From NCBI RefSeq assembly GCF_001426435.1, contig NZ_LMER01000016.1:95453-159452 (forward strand): a stretch of 64,000 bases of DNA. Direction: 5' to 3'. The first letter of the stretch is position 1. Every line of letters begins with the position of its first letter. The notes beneath the pieces are model-generated. The model made no database searches and was not told the DNA's origin. It was given only the letters and a program-made list of their open reading frames with translations. This DNA is from Angustibacter sp. Root456 (lineage in GTDB: Bacteria; Actinomycetota; Actinomycetes; Actinomycetales; Angustibacteraceae). A program made the translations under genes and the position numbers. This document shows positions 8,924-16,612 of the stretch, piece after piece.

Positions 8924-9373
8924 ATGGAGCAGCCCAGCCCCACGCCGTCCCGCCGCACGGTGATGCTGGCCGGAGCCGGTACAGCCGCCGGCCTCGCCGC
9001 CCTCACCGCATGCGGCAGCCCGTCGACGCCCGCGGCGAGCGCGCCGACGAGCGCGGGACAGCCGTCGAGCGCCGCGGGGGGCGGGCCGCTCGTGAAGCTG
9101 AGCGACGTGCCGGTGGGCGGTGCGGTGTCGGCCAAGGACGCCCAGGGCCGGTCGGTGATCGTGTCGCAGCCGAAGGCCGGCGAGGTCGTCGCGTTCTCGG
9201 CCATCTGCACTCACATGGGCTGCACCGTGGCGCCGGCCAAGGGCATCCTGCAGTGCCCGTGCCACGGGTCGACGTACGACCTCGCGACGGGCAAGAACAC
9301 CGGCGGCCCGGCGCCGCGCCCGCTGTCGCGGATCGACGTGCAGGTCACCGGCGGCGACGTCGTCGAGAGCTGA
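8924..9373 (+). CDS. Rieske [2Fe-2S] Tat-exported protein/lipoprotein
   Basis: 149 aa from ATG 8924 with AAGGAG at about 8911. The N-terminus is a twin-arginine signal (SRRTVMLAGAGTAAGLAALTACG) ending in a lipobox-like LTAC. After a Ser/Ala/Thr-rich linker comes a small Rieske domain with ligands in CTHMGC and CPCHGS. Such free Rieske domains act as electron carriers outside the membrane; the partner is unknown. The SigL-type promoter upstream links it to the thiol-redox-sensitive SigL/RslA pair. Confidence 0.9.
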   Translation: MEQPSPTPSRRTVMLAGAGTAAGLAALTACGSPSTPAASAPTSAGQPSSAAGGGPLVKLSDVPVGGAVSAKDAQGRSVIVSQPKAGEVVAFSAICTHMGCTVAPAKGILQCPCHGSTYDLATGKNTGGPAPRPLSRIDVQVTGGDVVES

Positions 9374-9510
9374 ACGCGTCACGGCGTGCGCCTCGTGGAG
9401 ATGAGTGCAGCCGTGGGTGCGGCCGGGTGGTCGCGATCACAGCGTCTTCGCCGCACCCATGCCCGCACTGATCCGCTCAGTGACCCGCCGGGTCAACCGC
9501 TCGGACCTCT

Positions 9511-10263
9511 TCAGGGCAGGTAGCCGACCCGCACCGAGCCCGCGCTGGAGTGGACGTCGATGACCCGGTCGGAGGCCGGGTCGGTGCGCACGTCGACGTT
9601 CTCCGAGCCCGCGCTGGTCTTCGCCGACACCCGGTAGGTCGCCGAACCCTGCGGCAGCAGCACCGTCACCGACCCCGCGGACGACGACGCCGTCACGCGC
9701 GTCGGCTCGCTCGCCAGCTCGACCGTCACCGACCCGGCGGACGACGACGCGCGCACCTCGGACGACGACAGGTTCGTCGCGCGCACCGAACCCGCGCTCG
9801 TCGACAGGTCGAGCGCACCCGAGAGCCCGTCCGCCCGCACGGCACCGGCCGAGCTGTGCACCCGGACGTCGACGCCGGACGGCACCTCCAGACGCACCCG
9901 ACCACTGCAGCCGAGCCCGAAGCCGAACGGGCACGACGACCGCACGACCAGCCGGTCGCCGTCCAGGCGCTGAGTGAGTTGAGGAGCGCGCATCGACCAC
10001 GTCGCCGTGCGGTCGAGCCGCGTGGTGTCGTCGGCGCTCGCCGTCAGCTCGACGGCCTCGGCGCTCACCTGGACGTCGATGCTGCGTACGCCGGTGTAGG
10101 TGTGGGAGACGTGCTGGCTGCCCCGGCCGCCGACCGTCGAGGCGACGAACAGGCCCGCGACCACCACGATGAGCCCCACGATGACCACGGCGGCCACGAT
10201 GGGTGCCGTGAGCCCGGAGCCGCGTCGGGGCGGCGATGCCTGGGGAGGTGCCGTGGTCGCCAT
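9511..10263 (-). CDS. Membrane-anchored DUF4097-like beta-repeat protein
   Basis: 250 aa from ATG 10263. One N-terminal membrane helix (IVAAVVIVGLIVVVAGLFVAS) is followed by an external domain with recurrent SSAGSV / TSAGSV units about every 15-25 residues, as in DUF4097/adhesin-like beta-strand solenoids. A Cys pair lies in SSCPFGFGLGCSG. Function unknown; probably a surface or envelope protein. Divergent from the ornithine aminotransferase gene. The 137-bp gap to the Rieske gene contains a small TGACCC-GCC-GGGTCA hairpin (9481-9495) that may end transcription. Confidence 0.8.
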   Translation of the reverse strand: MATTAPPQASPPRRGSGLTAPIVAAVVIVGLIVVVAGLFVASTVGGRGSQHVSHTYTGVRSIDVQVSAEAVELTASADDTTRLDRTATWSMRAPQLTQRLDGDRLVVRSSCPFGFGLGCSGRVRLEVPSGVDVRVHSSAGAVRADGLSGALDLSTSAGSVRATNLSSSEVRASSSAGSVTVELASEPTRVTASSSAGSVTVLLPQGSATYRVSAKTSAGSENVDVRTDPASDRVIDVHSSAGSVRVGYLP

Positions 10264-10356
10264 GCCTCCACGGTCGCGGGGCCACGGGTGGGCAGTCACG
10301 GGGCGAAGGTCCCCAAAACCGTTGCCGTAGAGCAAGTTCAGCGGTTCACTGGACGA

Positions 10357-11559
10357 GTGAGCACGCACGAGCACATCGACCTCGTCAACCGCTACGCCGC
10401 GCACAACTACCACCCGTTGCCGGTCGTGGTGGCGTCCGCCGAGGGCGCCTGGGTCACCGACGTCGAGGGGCGCCGGTACCTCGACTGCCTGGCCGGCTAC
10501 TCGGCGTTGAACTTCGGCCACCGCCACCCCGAGCTGGTGCGCGTGGCGCACGAGCAGCTCGACCGCGCGACGCTCACCAGCCGCGCCTTCCACAACGACC
10601 AGCTGGGGCCGTTCTGCCGCGACCTCGCGGCGCTCGCGGGTATGGACGTCGTGCTGCCGATGAACACCGGTGCCGAGGCGGTCGAGACGGCGCTGAAGCT
10701 CGCCCGCAAGTGGGCGTACGAGGTCAAGAAGGTGCCGGCCGACCAGGCGACGATCGTGGTGGCATCCGACAACTTCCACGGCCGCACCATCACCATCGTC
10801 AGCTTCTCGACCGATCCCGTGGCGAGAGAAGGCTTCGGGCCGTTCACGCCGGGCTTCGTCGTCGTGCCGTACGGCGACCTCGACGCCATGCGGGCCGCCG
10901 TCGACGACCGCACCGCCGCCGTTCTCGTCGAGCCGGTACAGGGGGAGGCGGGCGTGATCGTGCCCCCGCCCGGCTACCTCGCGGGCGTGCGCGAGCTGTG
11001 CACCGAGCGCGACGTGCTCTTCATCGCCGACGAGATCCAGTCCGGGCTCGGTCGCACCGGCACCACGTTCGCCTCCCAGCTCGAGGGCGTCGTGCCCGAC
11101 GTCTACGTGCTCGGCAAGGCGCTCGGCGGCGGCATCGTGCCGGTGTCGGCGGTCGTGAGCCGCCGCGAGGTGATGGAGGTGATCCGCCCCGGCAACCACG
11201 GCTCGACGTTCGGCGGTAACCCGCTGGCGGCTGCGGTCGGGCACGCGGTCGTGCGCCTGCTGCAGACGGGCGAGTACCAGCAGCGGGCGAAGGAGCTCGG
11301 CGAGCAGCTGCACGAGCGACTCGACGCCCTCGTCGGTCGGGGCGTGAGCGCGGTGCGCACCCGCGGGCTCTGGGCCGGCGTCGACATCGAGCCGTCGCTC
11401 ATGAGCGGGCGCGAGGCGTGCGAGGCCCTGCTGGCGCGCGGGGTGCTGGCGAAGGAGACGCACGGCTCGACGATCCGGCTCGCGCCGCCCCTGGTGGTGA
11501 CGCCTGGCGAGGTGGACCTGTTGTGCGAGGAGCTCACGGCCGTGGTGGCGGGGCGCTGA
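10357..11559 (+). CDS. rocD: Ornithine-oxo-acid aminotransferase
   Basis: 400-aa class III PLP aminotransferase from GTG 10357. It carries NTGAEAVETALKLARKW, the PLP-contacting ADEIQSGLGRTG (Asp ~225) and the Schiff-base Lys ~254 in VLGKALGGG. The start VNRYAAHNYHPLPVVV and the sequence FHNDQLGPFC are typical of ornithine delta-aminotransferase, which converts ornithine and 2-oxoglutarate to glutamate semialdehyde. Family length matches. No other arginine-catabolism gene is adjacent. Confidence 0.93.
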   Translation: MSTHEHIDLVNRYAAHNYHPLPVVVASAEGAWVTDVEGRRYLDCLAGYSALNFGHRHPELVRVAHEQLDRATLTSRAFHNDQLGPFCRDLAALAGMDVVLPMNTGAEAVETALKLARKWAYEVKKVPADQATIVVASDNFHGRTITIVSFSTDPVAREGFGPFTPGFVVVPYGDLDAMRAAVDDRTAAVLVEPVQGEAGVIVPPPGYLAGVRELCTERDVLFIADEIQSGLGRTGTTFASQLEGVVPDVYVLGKALGGGIVPVSAVVSRREVMEVIRPGNHGSTFGGNPLAAAVGHAVVRLLQTGEYQQRAKELGEQLHERLDALVGRGVSAVRTRGLWAGVDIEPSLMSGREACEALLARGVLAKETHGSTIRLAPPLVVTPGEVDLLCEELTAVVAGR

Positions 11560-11567
11560 GCGCGACG

Positions 11568-11582
11568 TAGCCTCGTGGGGTG
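11568..11582 (+). promoter_or_regulatory. Predicted leaderless promoter (-10 TAGCCT) of the DUF3048 gene
   Basis: TAGCCT (11568-11573) ends 6 nt before the GTG start at 11580, with no ribosome site between; transcription should begin at the start codon. Confidence 0.45.
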
Positions 11583-12656
11583 AGAGCAGCCCGCACCCGC
11601 TTCGCCGCCAGCGTCCTCGCCGGGGCGGTGGTCGTCGGCCTCGCTGTCAGCGCCTGCAGTGGCGCACCGACCGCAGCGCGCCGCACGACGGCGAGCCCGA
11701 CGGCGAGCCCCTCCACCACCGCCTCGCCCATGTCGGCCGCACCCGGCGTCGCGCCGTTGACCGGCCTCCATGTGGCGAAGGTCGCCGCGCAGCCGGCGCT
11801 CGTCGTCAAGATCGAGAACAGCAGTGCCGCGCGTCCGCAAGTGGGCCTCGACCGGGCCGACCTGGTGGTCGAGGAGCTCGTCGAGGGCGGCATCACCCGC
11901 TTCGCCGCGATGTTCCAGTCCCGTCGTGCCGCATCCGTCGGCACGGTCGGGCCGGTGCGGTCGCTCCGCGACGTCGATGCCGCCATCGCCGGGCCGACGC
12001 GCGGGCTGCTGGCGTCGTCCGGCGGCGCCGCGGTGGTGCTGCGGCGGCTGCGCAAGGCGCCGGTGCAGCTCGTGCTGCCGTCGCGGTCGGCGTACTTCCG
12101 CAGCAAGAGTCGCCCGGCCCCGCACAACCTCTACGCGCGCGCCGACCGGCTCTGGGCCGCAGCCGACCGCGCCCACCGCGCGCCTCCGCCGCCGTACCTG
12201 CCGTGGGCCGCCGACGCGGCCACCGCCTCGACGTCCGGCGCCGGCAGCCGGCCGGCGTCGAGGCTGCTGCTCACCTTCTCGCGGGCGGCCCATCCGCGGT
12301 GGGCCTACGACGCGGGCTCGCGGCGGTGGTTGCGCAGCGAGGGCGGCACGCCGTCGAAGGTGGTGTCCGGTGCGCGCCTTGCTGCGCAGAACGTCGTGGT
12401 GCTGCGGGTGCGCACGCGGGACGCGGGCTACCGCGACCCGGTCGGCAACCCCGTGCCCGAGACGGTGCTCACGGGCACGGGCAGCGCGCTCGTGCTTTCC
12501 GGTGGCCGGCAGGTGGCGGGGCGGTGGAGCAAGGCCAGCCCCTACGCCCCGCTCACCCTGACGACGTCGAGCGGCGCCCCGCTCACCGTCGCCCCGGGCA
12601 CCACCTGGCTCGAGCTCGTGCCGACGTCAGGCGGTGCGGGCGTGCAGGTGCGCTAG
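11580..12656 (+). CDS. DUF3048 lipoprotein (YerB-like)
   Basis: 358 aa from GTG 11580. The signal peptide ends in a lipobox-like AVSAC near residue 24, followed by a Ser/Thr/Pro-rich linker. The DUF3048 hallmarks are VVKIENSSAARPQVGLDRADLV, VEELVEGGITRFAAMF and VGPVRSLRDVD. The C-terminal half (about residues 215-358) fits the second DUF3048 domain. Envelope lipoprotein; the biochemical role of the family is not known to me. Confidence 0.88.
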   Translation: MRAARTRFAASVLAGAVVVGLAVSACSGAPTAARRTTASPTASPSTTASPMSAAPGVAPLTGLHVAKVAAQPALVVKIENSSAARPQVGLDRADLVVEELVEGGITRFAAMFQSRRAASVGTVGPVRSLRDVDAAIAGPTRGLLASSGGAAVVLRRLRKAPVQLVLPSRSAYFRSKSRPAPHNLYARADRLWAAADRAHRAPPPPYLPWAADAATASTSGAGSRPASRLLLTFSRAAHPRWAYDAGSRRWLRSEGGTPSKVVSGARLAAQNVVVLRVRTRDAGYRDPVGNPVPETVLTGTGSALVLSGGRQVAGRWSKASPYAPLTLTTSSGAPLTVAPGTTWLELVPTSGGAGVQVR

Positions 12657-12669
12657 CCGGGCGGTCGGC

Positions 12670-13191
12670 TCAGGCCGCCGGGCCGCGCCGTCGCACCTCG
12701 CGCACCTGCTCCATGGCGTCGCGCAGCTCGCTCAGCCACTCGTCGGCGTTCTCGCCGACCAACCGCACGCACCACGCGAGCGCGTGCGCTCGTGAGCGGG
12801 CGACGCCGGCCTCCACCAGCGTGTCGAGCACCTGGCGCTCGGGCTGGCGCAGCCGCGTCATCACCGGCACGGCGAGGTGGGTGAAGCGGTGCAGCTCGTC
12901 GCCGGTGCGCACGGCCCAGGCGACCTTGCGGTCGAAGCGGTGCTCGGCCTCGCGGGCGACGCCCACGCGCTGGTCGCGGGTCTGCTCGCGCCAGCCCTGC
13001 ACGCGGCCGGCCAGGGCCTGCGCGCGCTCGGCCTCGGTGGCGTCGTCGTTGAGGCTCGGCGCCTCGAGCGGGACGACGACGGTGATCTCCTCGCGGTCGA
13101 CGACGACCTCGGCGGCGCCGTCGACGGTCCAGTCCTGTGGCAGGCGCCCGGTGAACCAGGCGCGGACCTCTGCCGCTGCTTCTGCAGTCAT
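12670..13191 (-). CDS. Conserved actinobacterial hypothetical protein with ribbon-helix-helix-like C-terminus
   Basis: 173 aa from ATG 13191 (MTAEAAAEVRAWFTGRLP). The sequence HRFDRKVAWAVRTGDELHRFTHLAVPVMTRLRQPERQVLDTL looks like a conserved actinobacterial hypothetical family. The C-terminal LVEAGVARSRAHALAWCVRLV has the spacing of the second half of a ribbon-helix-helix DNA-binding domain (my reading, not a confirmed domain). An inverted repeat TGTAAGC-N10-GCTTACA begins exactly at its start codon, so autoregulation is possible. Function not established. Confidence 0.8.
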   Translation of the reverse strand: MTAEAAAEVRAWFTGRLPQDWTVDGAAEVVVDREEITVVVPLEAPSLNDDATEAERAQALAGRVQGWREQTRDQRVGVAREAEHRFDRKVAWAVRTGDELHRFTHLAVPVMTRLRQPERQVLDTLVEAGVARSRAHALAWCVRLVGENADEWLSELRDAMEQVREVRRRGPAA

Positions 13192-13214
13192 GTAAGCATG
13201 ATTACTCGCTTACA
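13191..13214. promoter_or_regulatory. Operator-like inverted repeat TGTAAGC-N10-GCTTACA
   Basis: Perfect 7-bp arms (13191-13197 and 13208-13214) with a 10-nt A/T-richer spacer, overlapping the start of the 173-aa gene in an otherwise very G+C-rich region. No second copy was seen by eye in the window. Confidence 0.5.
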
Positions 13215-13223
13215 CCTGAGGGT

Positions 13224-13697
13224 CTAGCGGGGTTCGCTGTGGGCGAGCAGCACGTCACGGGTCACCTCGAGCTGGCCGCGATGCTGGGCCAGCTCCTCGT
13301 AGACGTGCAGGAACACCGCGCCCTGCGTCCGCGCGCGGAAGGCGTCGTCCCGCTCCGGGTCGGCCGGCGGGGCGGCCGGCGGCTGGTCGAGCCGGGCGGC
13401 CGCGAAGTCCTCGTGCAGCTGCCGCCGCGCCTGCTCCAGGCGGTCGAGCAGGCCCGCCACCTCACCGCTGGCCCGGAACTCGGCCGGGCGGTCGCGGTTG
13501 CTGGGCCGGCCGTGCACCACGTGGCCGCCCCAGAACTCCATCACGGCGAGGCAGTGCGTGACCACCGCGTACGGCGAGTTGGCGCCCGGGGTGTCGAGCC
13601 GGCGTCCGGCGTGCGCGTCGCCGAGCTCGCGCAGGATCTCGGCGAGGCCGTCGAGGGCGTCGTCGACGAAGTGCAGGTAGCTCGTGGTGTCGATCAC
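13224..13697 (-). CDS. DinB-like / mycothiol-dependent maleylpyruvate isomerase-type protein
   Basis: 157 aa from GTG 13697, which overlaps the upstream acyltransferase stop as GTGA. The four-helix DinB/DUF664 layout is supported by the metal-binding histidine pattern: VVTHCLAVMEFWGGH early and HVYEELAQHRGQLEVTRD late. Members are metal-dependent thiol transferases or isomerases, often using mycothiol in actinobacteria. The substrate here is unknown. Translational coupling to the acyltransferase may be incidental. Confidence 0.82.
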   Translation of the reverse strand: MIDTTSYLHFVDDALDGLAEILRELGDAHAGRRLDTPGANSPYAVVTHCLAVMEFWGGHVVHGRPSNRDRPAEFRASGEVAGLLDRLEQARRQLHEDFAAARLDQPPAAPPADPERDDAFRARTQGAVFLHVYEELAQHRGQLEVTRDVLLAHSEPR

Positions 13698-14794
13698 GAG
13701 GAGGCCTTTCGACGGAGCAGCCAGCGCTCGGTCCACGAGCGGGGTTCGACGAACGGCCCCGCCAGGAAGCGCACTGGTGGCGTCACGAGGACCACGGCCA
13801 TCACCAGTGCCGCGAGAACGGCGACGCTTGCCGCCACGGTCGGTGCCCCCTCGCGCGGCCACTCGGTCCAGCGCAGCACCGTCAGCAGGGGCAGGTGGAT
13901 CAGGTAGGGGAACATCGTGTGGCGACCGGCCTCGGCGAACCAGCGCCCGACCGCCGTCGGTGCGCCGGGCTTGCCCGGCACCGCGAGCATCAGGCCGACG
14001 GCGAGCACCGCCGAGATCAGCAGCGCGCCGGTGCGGTAGACCATGCCGTGCAGCGCGCCCTGGTGCAGCGCCGCGTAGGAGTCACGACCGAAGAAGATCG
14101 TGCGGTCGAACCCGACCTCCTGCACGCCGACCCACACCGCGCCGGCGAGCAGCACGAGCAGGCCGCAGATGCGCGCCCCACGACGCTGCCGCCAGAGCGC
14201 CACGCGGTCGACGAGCCACGGGCCTGCGACGAAGAGCGGCAGGAAGAACGCGATGCGCGACAGCGACAGCAGGCCGCCGATCTTCGAGCTCAGACCCGCC
14301 AGCAAAGCGACCGCCAGCGCAGCGGCGACGGGCGCACGCAGGCCCTGGAACCACGGCATCAGCAGCCGCCAGCCCGCCAGCGCGACGAGGAACCACAGTC
14401 CGAAGGTCTGGCTGGTGAACGACCACGACGGGTGCGACCCCTCGAACACGTGATTGACCGCGAACGCGATGAGCTGGAACAGCACGTACGGCACGAGCAG
14501 CTGCCACACGATGCGGGTCAGCCCCTGACCCCTGGCCTGCAGGCGGCGCGCACCCCAGCCGGCCAAGAGCACGAGCGCAGGGATGTGGAAGACGTACAGG
14601 TAGTCCGAGATCGCCACGGCGACACCGCTGCGCCCGCGCACGAGCCCGACGAAGTGCCCCGCGAGCACGAGCGCGATCGCCACCCACCGGGTCTGGTCGA
14701 CCCACGTCTGACGCACCTTCGGTGGTGCGGCGGCGGGCGGCTCGGACGGCGCAGGGTCGGCCGCGCTCGTGGAGGGTGCGGTGTGGCTGCTCAT
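13694..14794 (-). CDS. Membrane acyltransferase (acyltransferase 3 / fucose 4-O-acetyltransferase-like)
   Basis: 366 aa from ATG 14794; an in-frame ATG at 14827 is also possible, but 14794 follows a better purine-rich site. About ten membrane helices. The family start is RQTWVDQTRWVAIALVLAGHFVGL with the catalytic-type His (~48), and it ends with MFPYLIHLPLLTVLRW, where another conserved His sits. Such enzymes move acyl groups onto exported sugars or polymers. It is coupled to the downstream DinB-like gene. Confidence 0.85.
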   Translation of the reverse strand: MSSHTAPSTSAADPAPSEPPAAAPPKVRQTWVDQTRWVAIALVLAGHFVGLVRGRSGVAVAISDYLYVFHIPALVLLAGWGARRLQARGQGLTRIVWQLLVPYVLFQLIAFAVNHVFEGSHPSWSFTSQTFGLWFLVALAGWRLLMPWFQGLRAPVAAALAVALLAGLSSKIGGLLSLSRIAFFLPLFVAGPWLVDRVALWRQRRGARICGLLVLLAGAVWVGVQEVGFDRTIFFGRDSYAALHQGALHGMVYRTGALLISAVLAVGLMLAVPGKPGAPTAVGRWFAEAGRHTMFPYLIHLPLLTVLRWTEWPREGAPTVAASVAVLAALVMAVVLVTPPVRFLAGPFVEPRSWTERWLLRRKASS

Positions 14795-14868
14795 CGGATC
14801 CTTCGTCGGCGATGCGGGCGAACCCACCCTAGGGGCGGTGGCCGTTCCCAGAAACCGGTGGCACAGTC

Positions 14869-15603
14869 ATGCCCGTGTTCTTGCGCCGCAAGCCCGCCGC
14901 CACGATGTCGCTGTGGTGCGTCGTCGGCGCGGCCGAGCTCGAGGCCCTCGCGGCCACCGGCTGGAGCACGTGGCCGCAGCGCGGTGCGGACGACGTCACG
15001 GTCGACGCCTTCACCCTGCGCACCGACGCGGTGCGCGTCCTGCGCGAGGAGGTCGTGCCGGCGCGCGGCGAGGGGTCGCTGGTCGTCTTCGACGTCCCGG
15101 CCGAGGTCACCTCGTGGTCGGGTGTCGCCGCCCACGACGGGCGCCTGAGCATCCCCAAGGGCCGGCGGCTCACCAAGGCGATCGTCGGTGACATCTGCGA
15201 GGAGGCGCAGTACCAGCGCGGTGTGCCGCACGTGGAGGTCGACGCGGTGCGCGACGCCTTCGGCGAGCTGGTGCCCGACACCTGGCGGGCCATGGTGACG
15301 GCGCCGACGTGGCTGCGCCGCGGGTGGATGGCCACCGGCACCTACGTCGACCTGCACCCACCGCACGTGGCGATCCAGGTCACCCAGGCGTGGATGCAGG
15401 AGATGGTGTTCCACCCCGGCGCGCTGGTGATCGGTGCGGACGGCCAGCACCGCCATCTCGTGATCGACCTGCGCGAGCCCGACCCGCCGGTGCACCTCGT
15501 CGAGGACTCCAGCACCGGCTGGGACGACACGGTGGTGCAGGCGCGCAGCGTCGGTGAGCTGGTGCGGCGGCTGGAGCAGGGCGACTTCCAGGTCGTCGGC
15601 TGA
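14869..15603 (+). CDS. Hypothetical protein, 244 aa
   Basis: Complete frame from ATG 14869, soluble, no signal peptide or membrane segment. I do not recognise the family. It is rich in Trp and acidic residues (GWSTWPQRGADDVTV, TWRAMVTAPTWLRRGWM) and ends four bases before the next gene, the GNAT transferase at 15607, so the two form an operon. No catalytic motif is apparent. Codon use matches the neighbours, so it looks native. Confidence 0.7.
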   Translation: MPVFLRRKPAATMSLWCVVGAAELEALAATGWSTWPQRGADDVTVDAFTLRTDAVRVLREEVVPARGEGSLVVFDVPAEVTSWSGVAAHDGRLSIPKGRRLTKAIVGDICEEAQYQRGVPHVEVDAVRDAFGELVPDTWRAMVTAPTWLRRGWMATGTYVDLHPPHVAIQVTQAWMQEMVFHPGALVIGADGQHRHLVIDLREPDPPVHLVEDSSTGWDDTVVQARSVGELVRRLEQGDFQVVG

Positions 15604-15606
15604 GCC

Positions 15607-16458
15607 GTGGACGTCGTCACCGGCCACGACCCGCGCCGCTTCGCCGAGCGGGTGCGGGGCTTCCTGGCTGAACGGCCGGCGCGGCACAGCGTCATCCTCA
15701 CCCGCCTCGCGCGGGCCCTGGCCGGTGAGCGGGCGGAGCCGCCGCAGAGCGAGCTGTGGTGGTGGGTCGAGCAGCCGGACGGTGAGGTGGTGGGCGCGCT
15801 CATGCAGACGCCGCCCCATGGCGCCTACCTCACCGCGGACGACGACGCTGTCGTGCGCGCGCTGGCCCGCGCCGCGTGGGTGGCTCGTCCCGACCTGCGC
15901 TCGGTGGGTGGACCGGACCCCAGCGGCCAGGTCTTCGCCGACGAGTGGGTGCGGCGCGGCGGGCCGTCCGCCGAGGTCGTCATGCGCCAGCGGCTGCTGC
16001 AGGTCGACGAGCTCGTCGAGCCACCCGCCCCGCCTGGGCGACACCGCCTCGCTGGGCCTGCCGACGTCCCGTTGCTGCGGGGCTGGGGGGAGGCGTTCAC
16101 CGACGAGGCGACGCCCGGGGGCGCCCGTATCGACCACGTCACTGCGCGCGTCGCGGCCGGTCTGCTGCACGTCTGGGAGGTCGACGGTCGTCCCGTGTCG
16201 ATGGCCGCGGTGACCCTGCCGGAGGCCGGGGTCGCGCGCGTGCAGCTGGTCTACACGCCACCGCAGGAGCGCGGCCGGGGGTACGCAGCGGCGTGCGTCG
16301 CCGCCGTCACTCGCGAGCAGCTGGCCGAGCCCGGGCGCACGTGCATGCTCTACACCGACGCGGCCAACCCGACGTCCAACGCGGTGTACGAGCGGTTGGG
16401 GTACCGCGTGATCGGGACGGCCACGGACCTCGCCTTTGCCGCTACCATCGACGCGTGA
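15607..16458 (+). CDS. GNAT-family N-acetyltransferase
   Basis: 283 aa from GTG 15607. The C-terminal GNAT fold shows VYTPPQERGRGYAAACVAAVTRE (acetyl-CoA-binding Q/RxxGxG/A motif as ERGRGYA) and LYTDAANPTSNAVYERLGYRVIG. The N-terminal half is a weaker, GNAT-like or binding domain. Substrate unknown. Its stop overlaps the start of the trpS leader peptide, and the -10 box for that leader lies in its last codons. Confidence 0.88.
   Translation: MDVVTGHDPRRFAERVRGFLAERPARHSVILTRLARALAGERAEPPQSELWWWVEQPDGEVVGALMQTPPHGAYLTADDDAVVRALARAAWVARPDLRSVGGPDPSGQVFADEWVRRGGPSAEVVMRQRLLQVDELVEPPAPPGRHRLAGPADVPLLRGWGEAFTDEATPGGARIDHVTARVAAGLLHVWEVDGRPVSMAAVTLPEAGVARVQLVYTPPQERGRGYAAACVAAVTREQLAEPGRTCMLYTDAANPTSNAVYERLGYRVIGTATDLAFAATIDA
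16443..16457 (+). promoter_or_regulatory. Predicted leaderless promoter (-10 TACCAT) of the trpS leader
   Basis: TACCAT at 16443-16448 ends 6 nt before the GTG of the leader peptide (16455), the same spacing seen at several other leaderless starts here. No clear -35 is visible. Confidence 0.42.
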
Positions 16459-16493
16459 GCTGCACCCTGACGCGCCAGTGGTGGCTGCCGTAA
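16455..16493 (+). CDS. trpS leader peptide VSCTLTRQWWLP (attenuation sensor)
   Basis: A 12-codon frame GTG-AGC-TGC-ACC-CTG-ACG-CGC-CAG-TGG-TGG-CTG-CCG-TAA with two adjacent Trp codons (16479-16484) lies 120 nt before trpS. It overlaps the GNAT stop (GTGA). Tandem Trp codons just before mutually exclusive hairpins are the classical sensor for uncharged tRNA-Trp. Ribosome-mediated attenuation of an auxiliary trpS is known in Streptomyces; the extension to this gene is inference. Confidence 0.72.
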   Translation: MSCTLTRQWWLP

Positions 16494-16494
16494 T

Positions 16495-16539
16495 CGGCGG
16501 CCGCTGACGCATTCCCTCATGGCCGCCGTCCGGCGGCCA
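16495..16539 (+). promoter_or_regulatory. trpS attenuator: competing antiterminator and terminator hairpins
   Basis: CGGCGGCC (16495-16502) can pair with GGCCGCCG (16521-16528). The same central segment can instead pair onward: TGGCCGCC (16520-16527) with GGCGGCCA (16532-16539) around a 4-nt loop. A ribosome ending at TAA (16491-16493) would cover the first arm and favour the downstream terminator; stalling at the Trp codons would leave it free and favour the antiterminator. No T-tract follows the second hairpin. Confidence 0.65.
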
Positions 16540-16612
16540 GGTCAGCTCGGCATCTCGCGCTCATCTCGCTCGCTGCGGCGGCGGTCGTCCCACTCGACGA
16601 CTGGAGCCCGAC

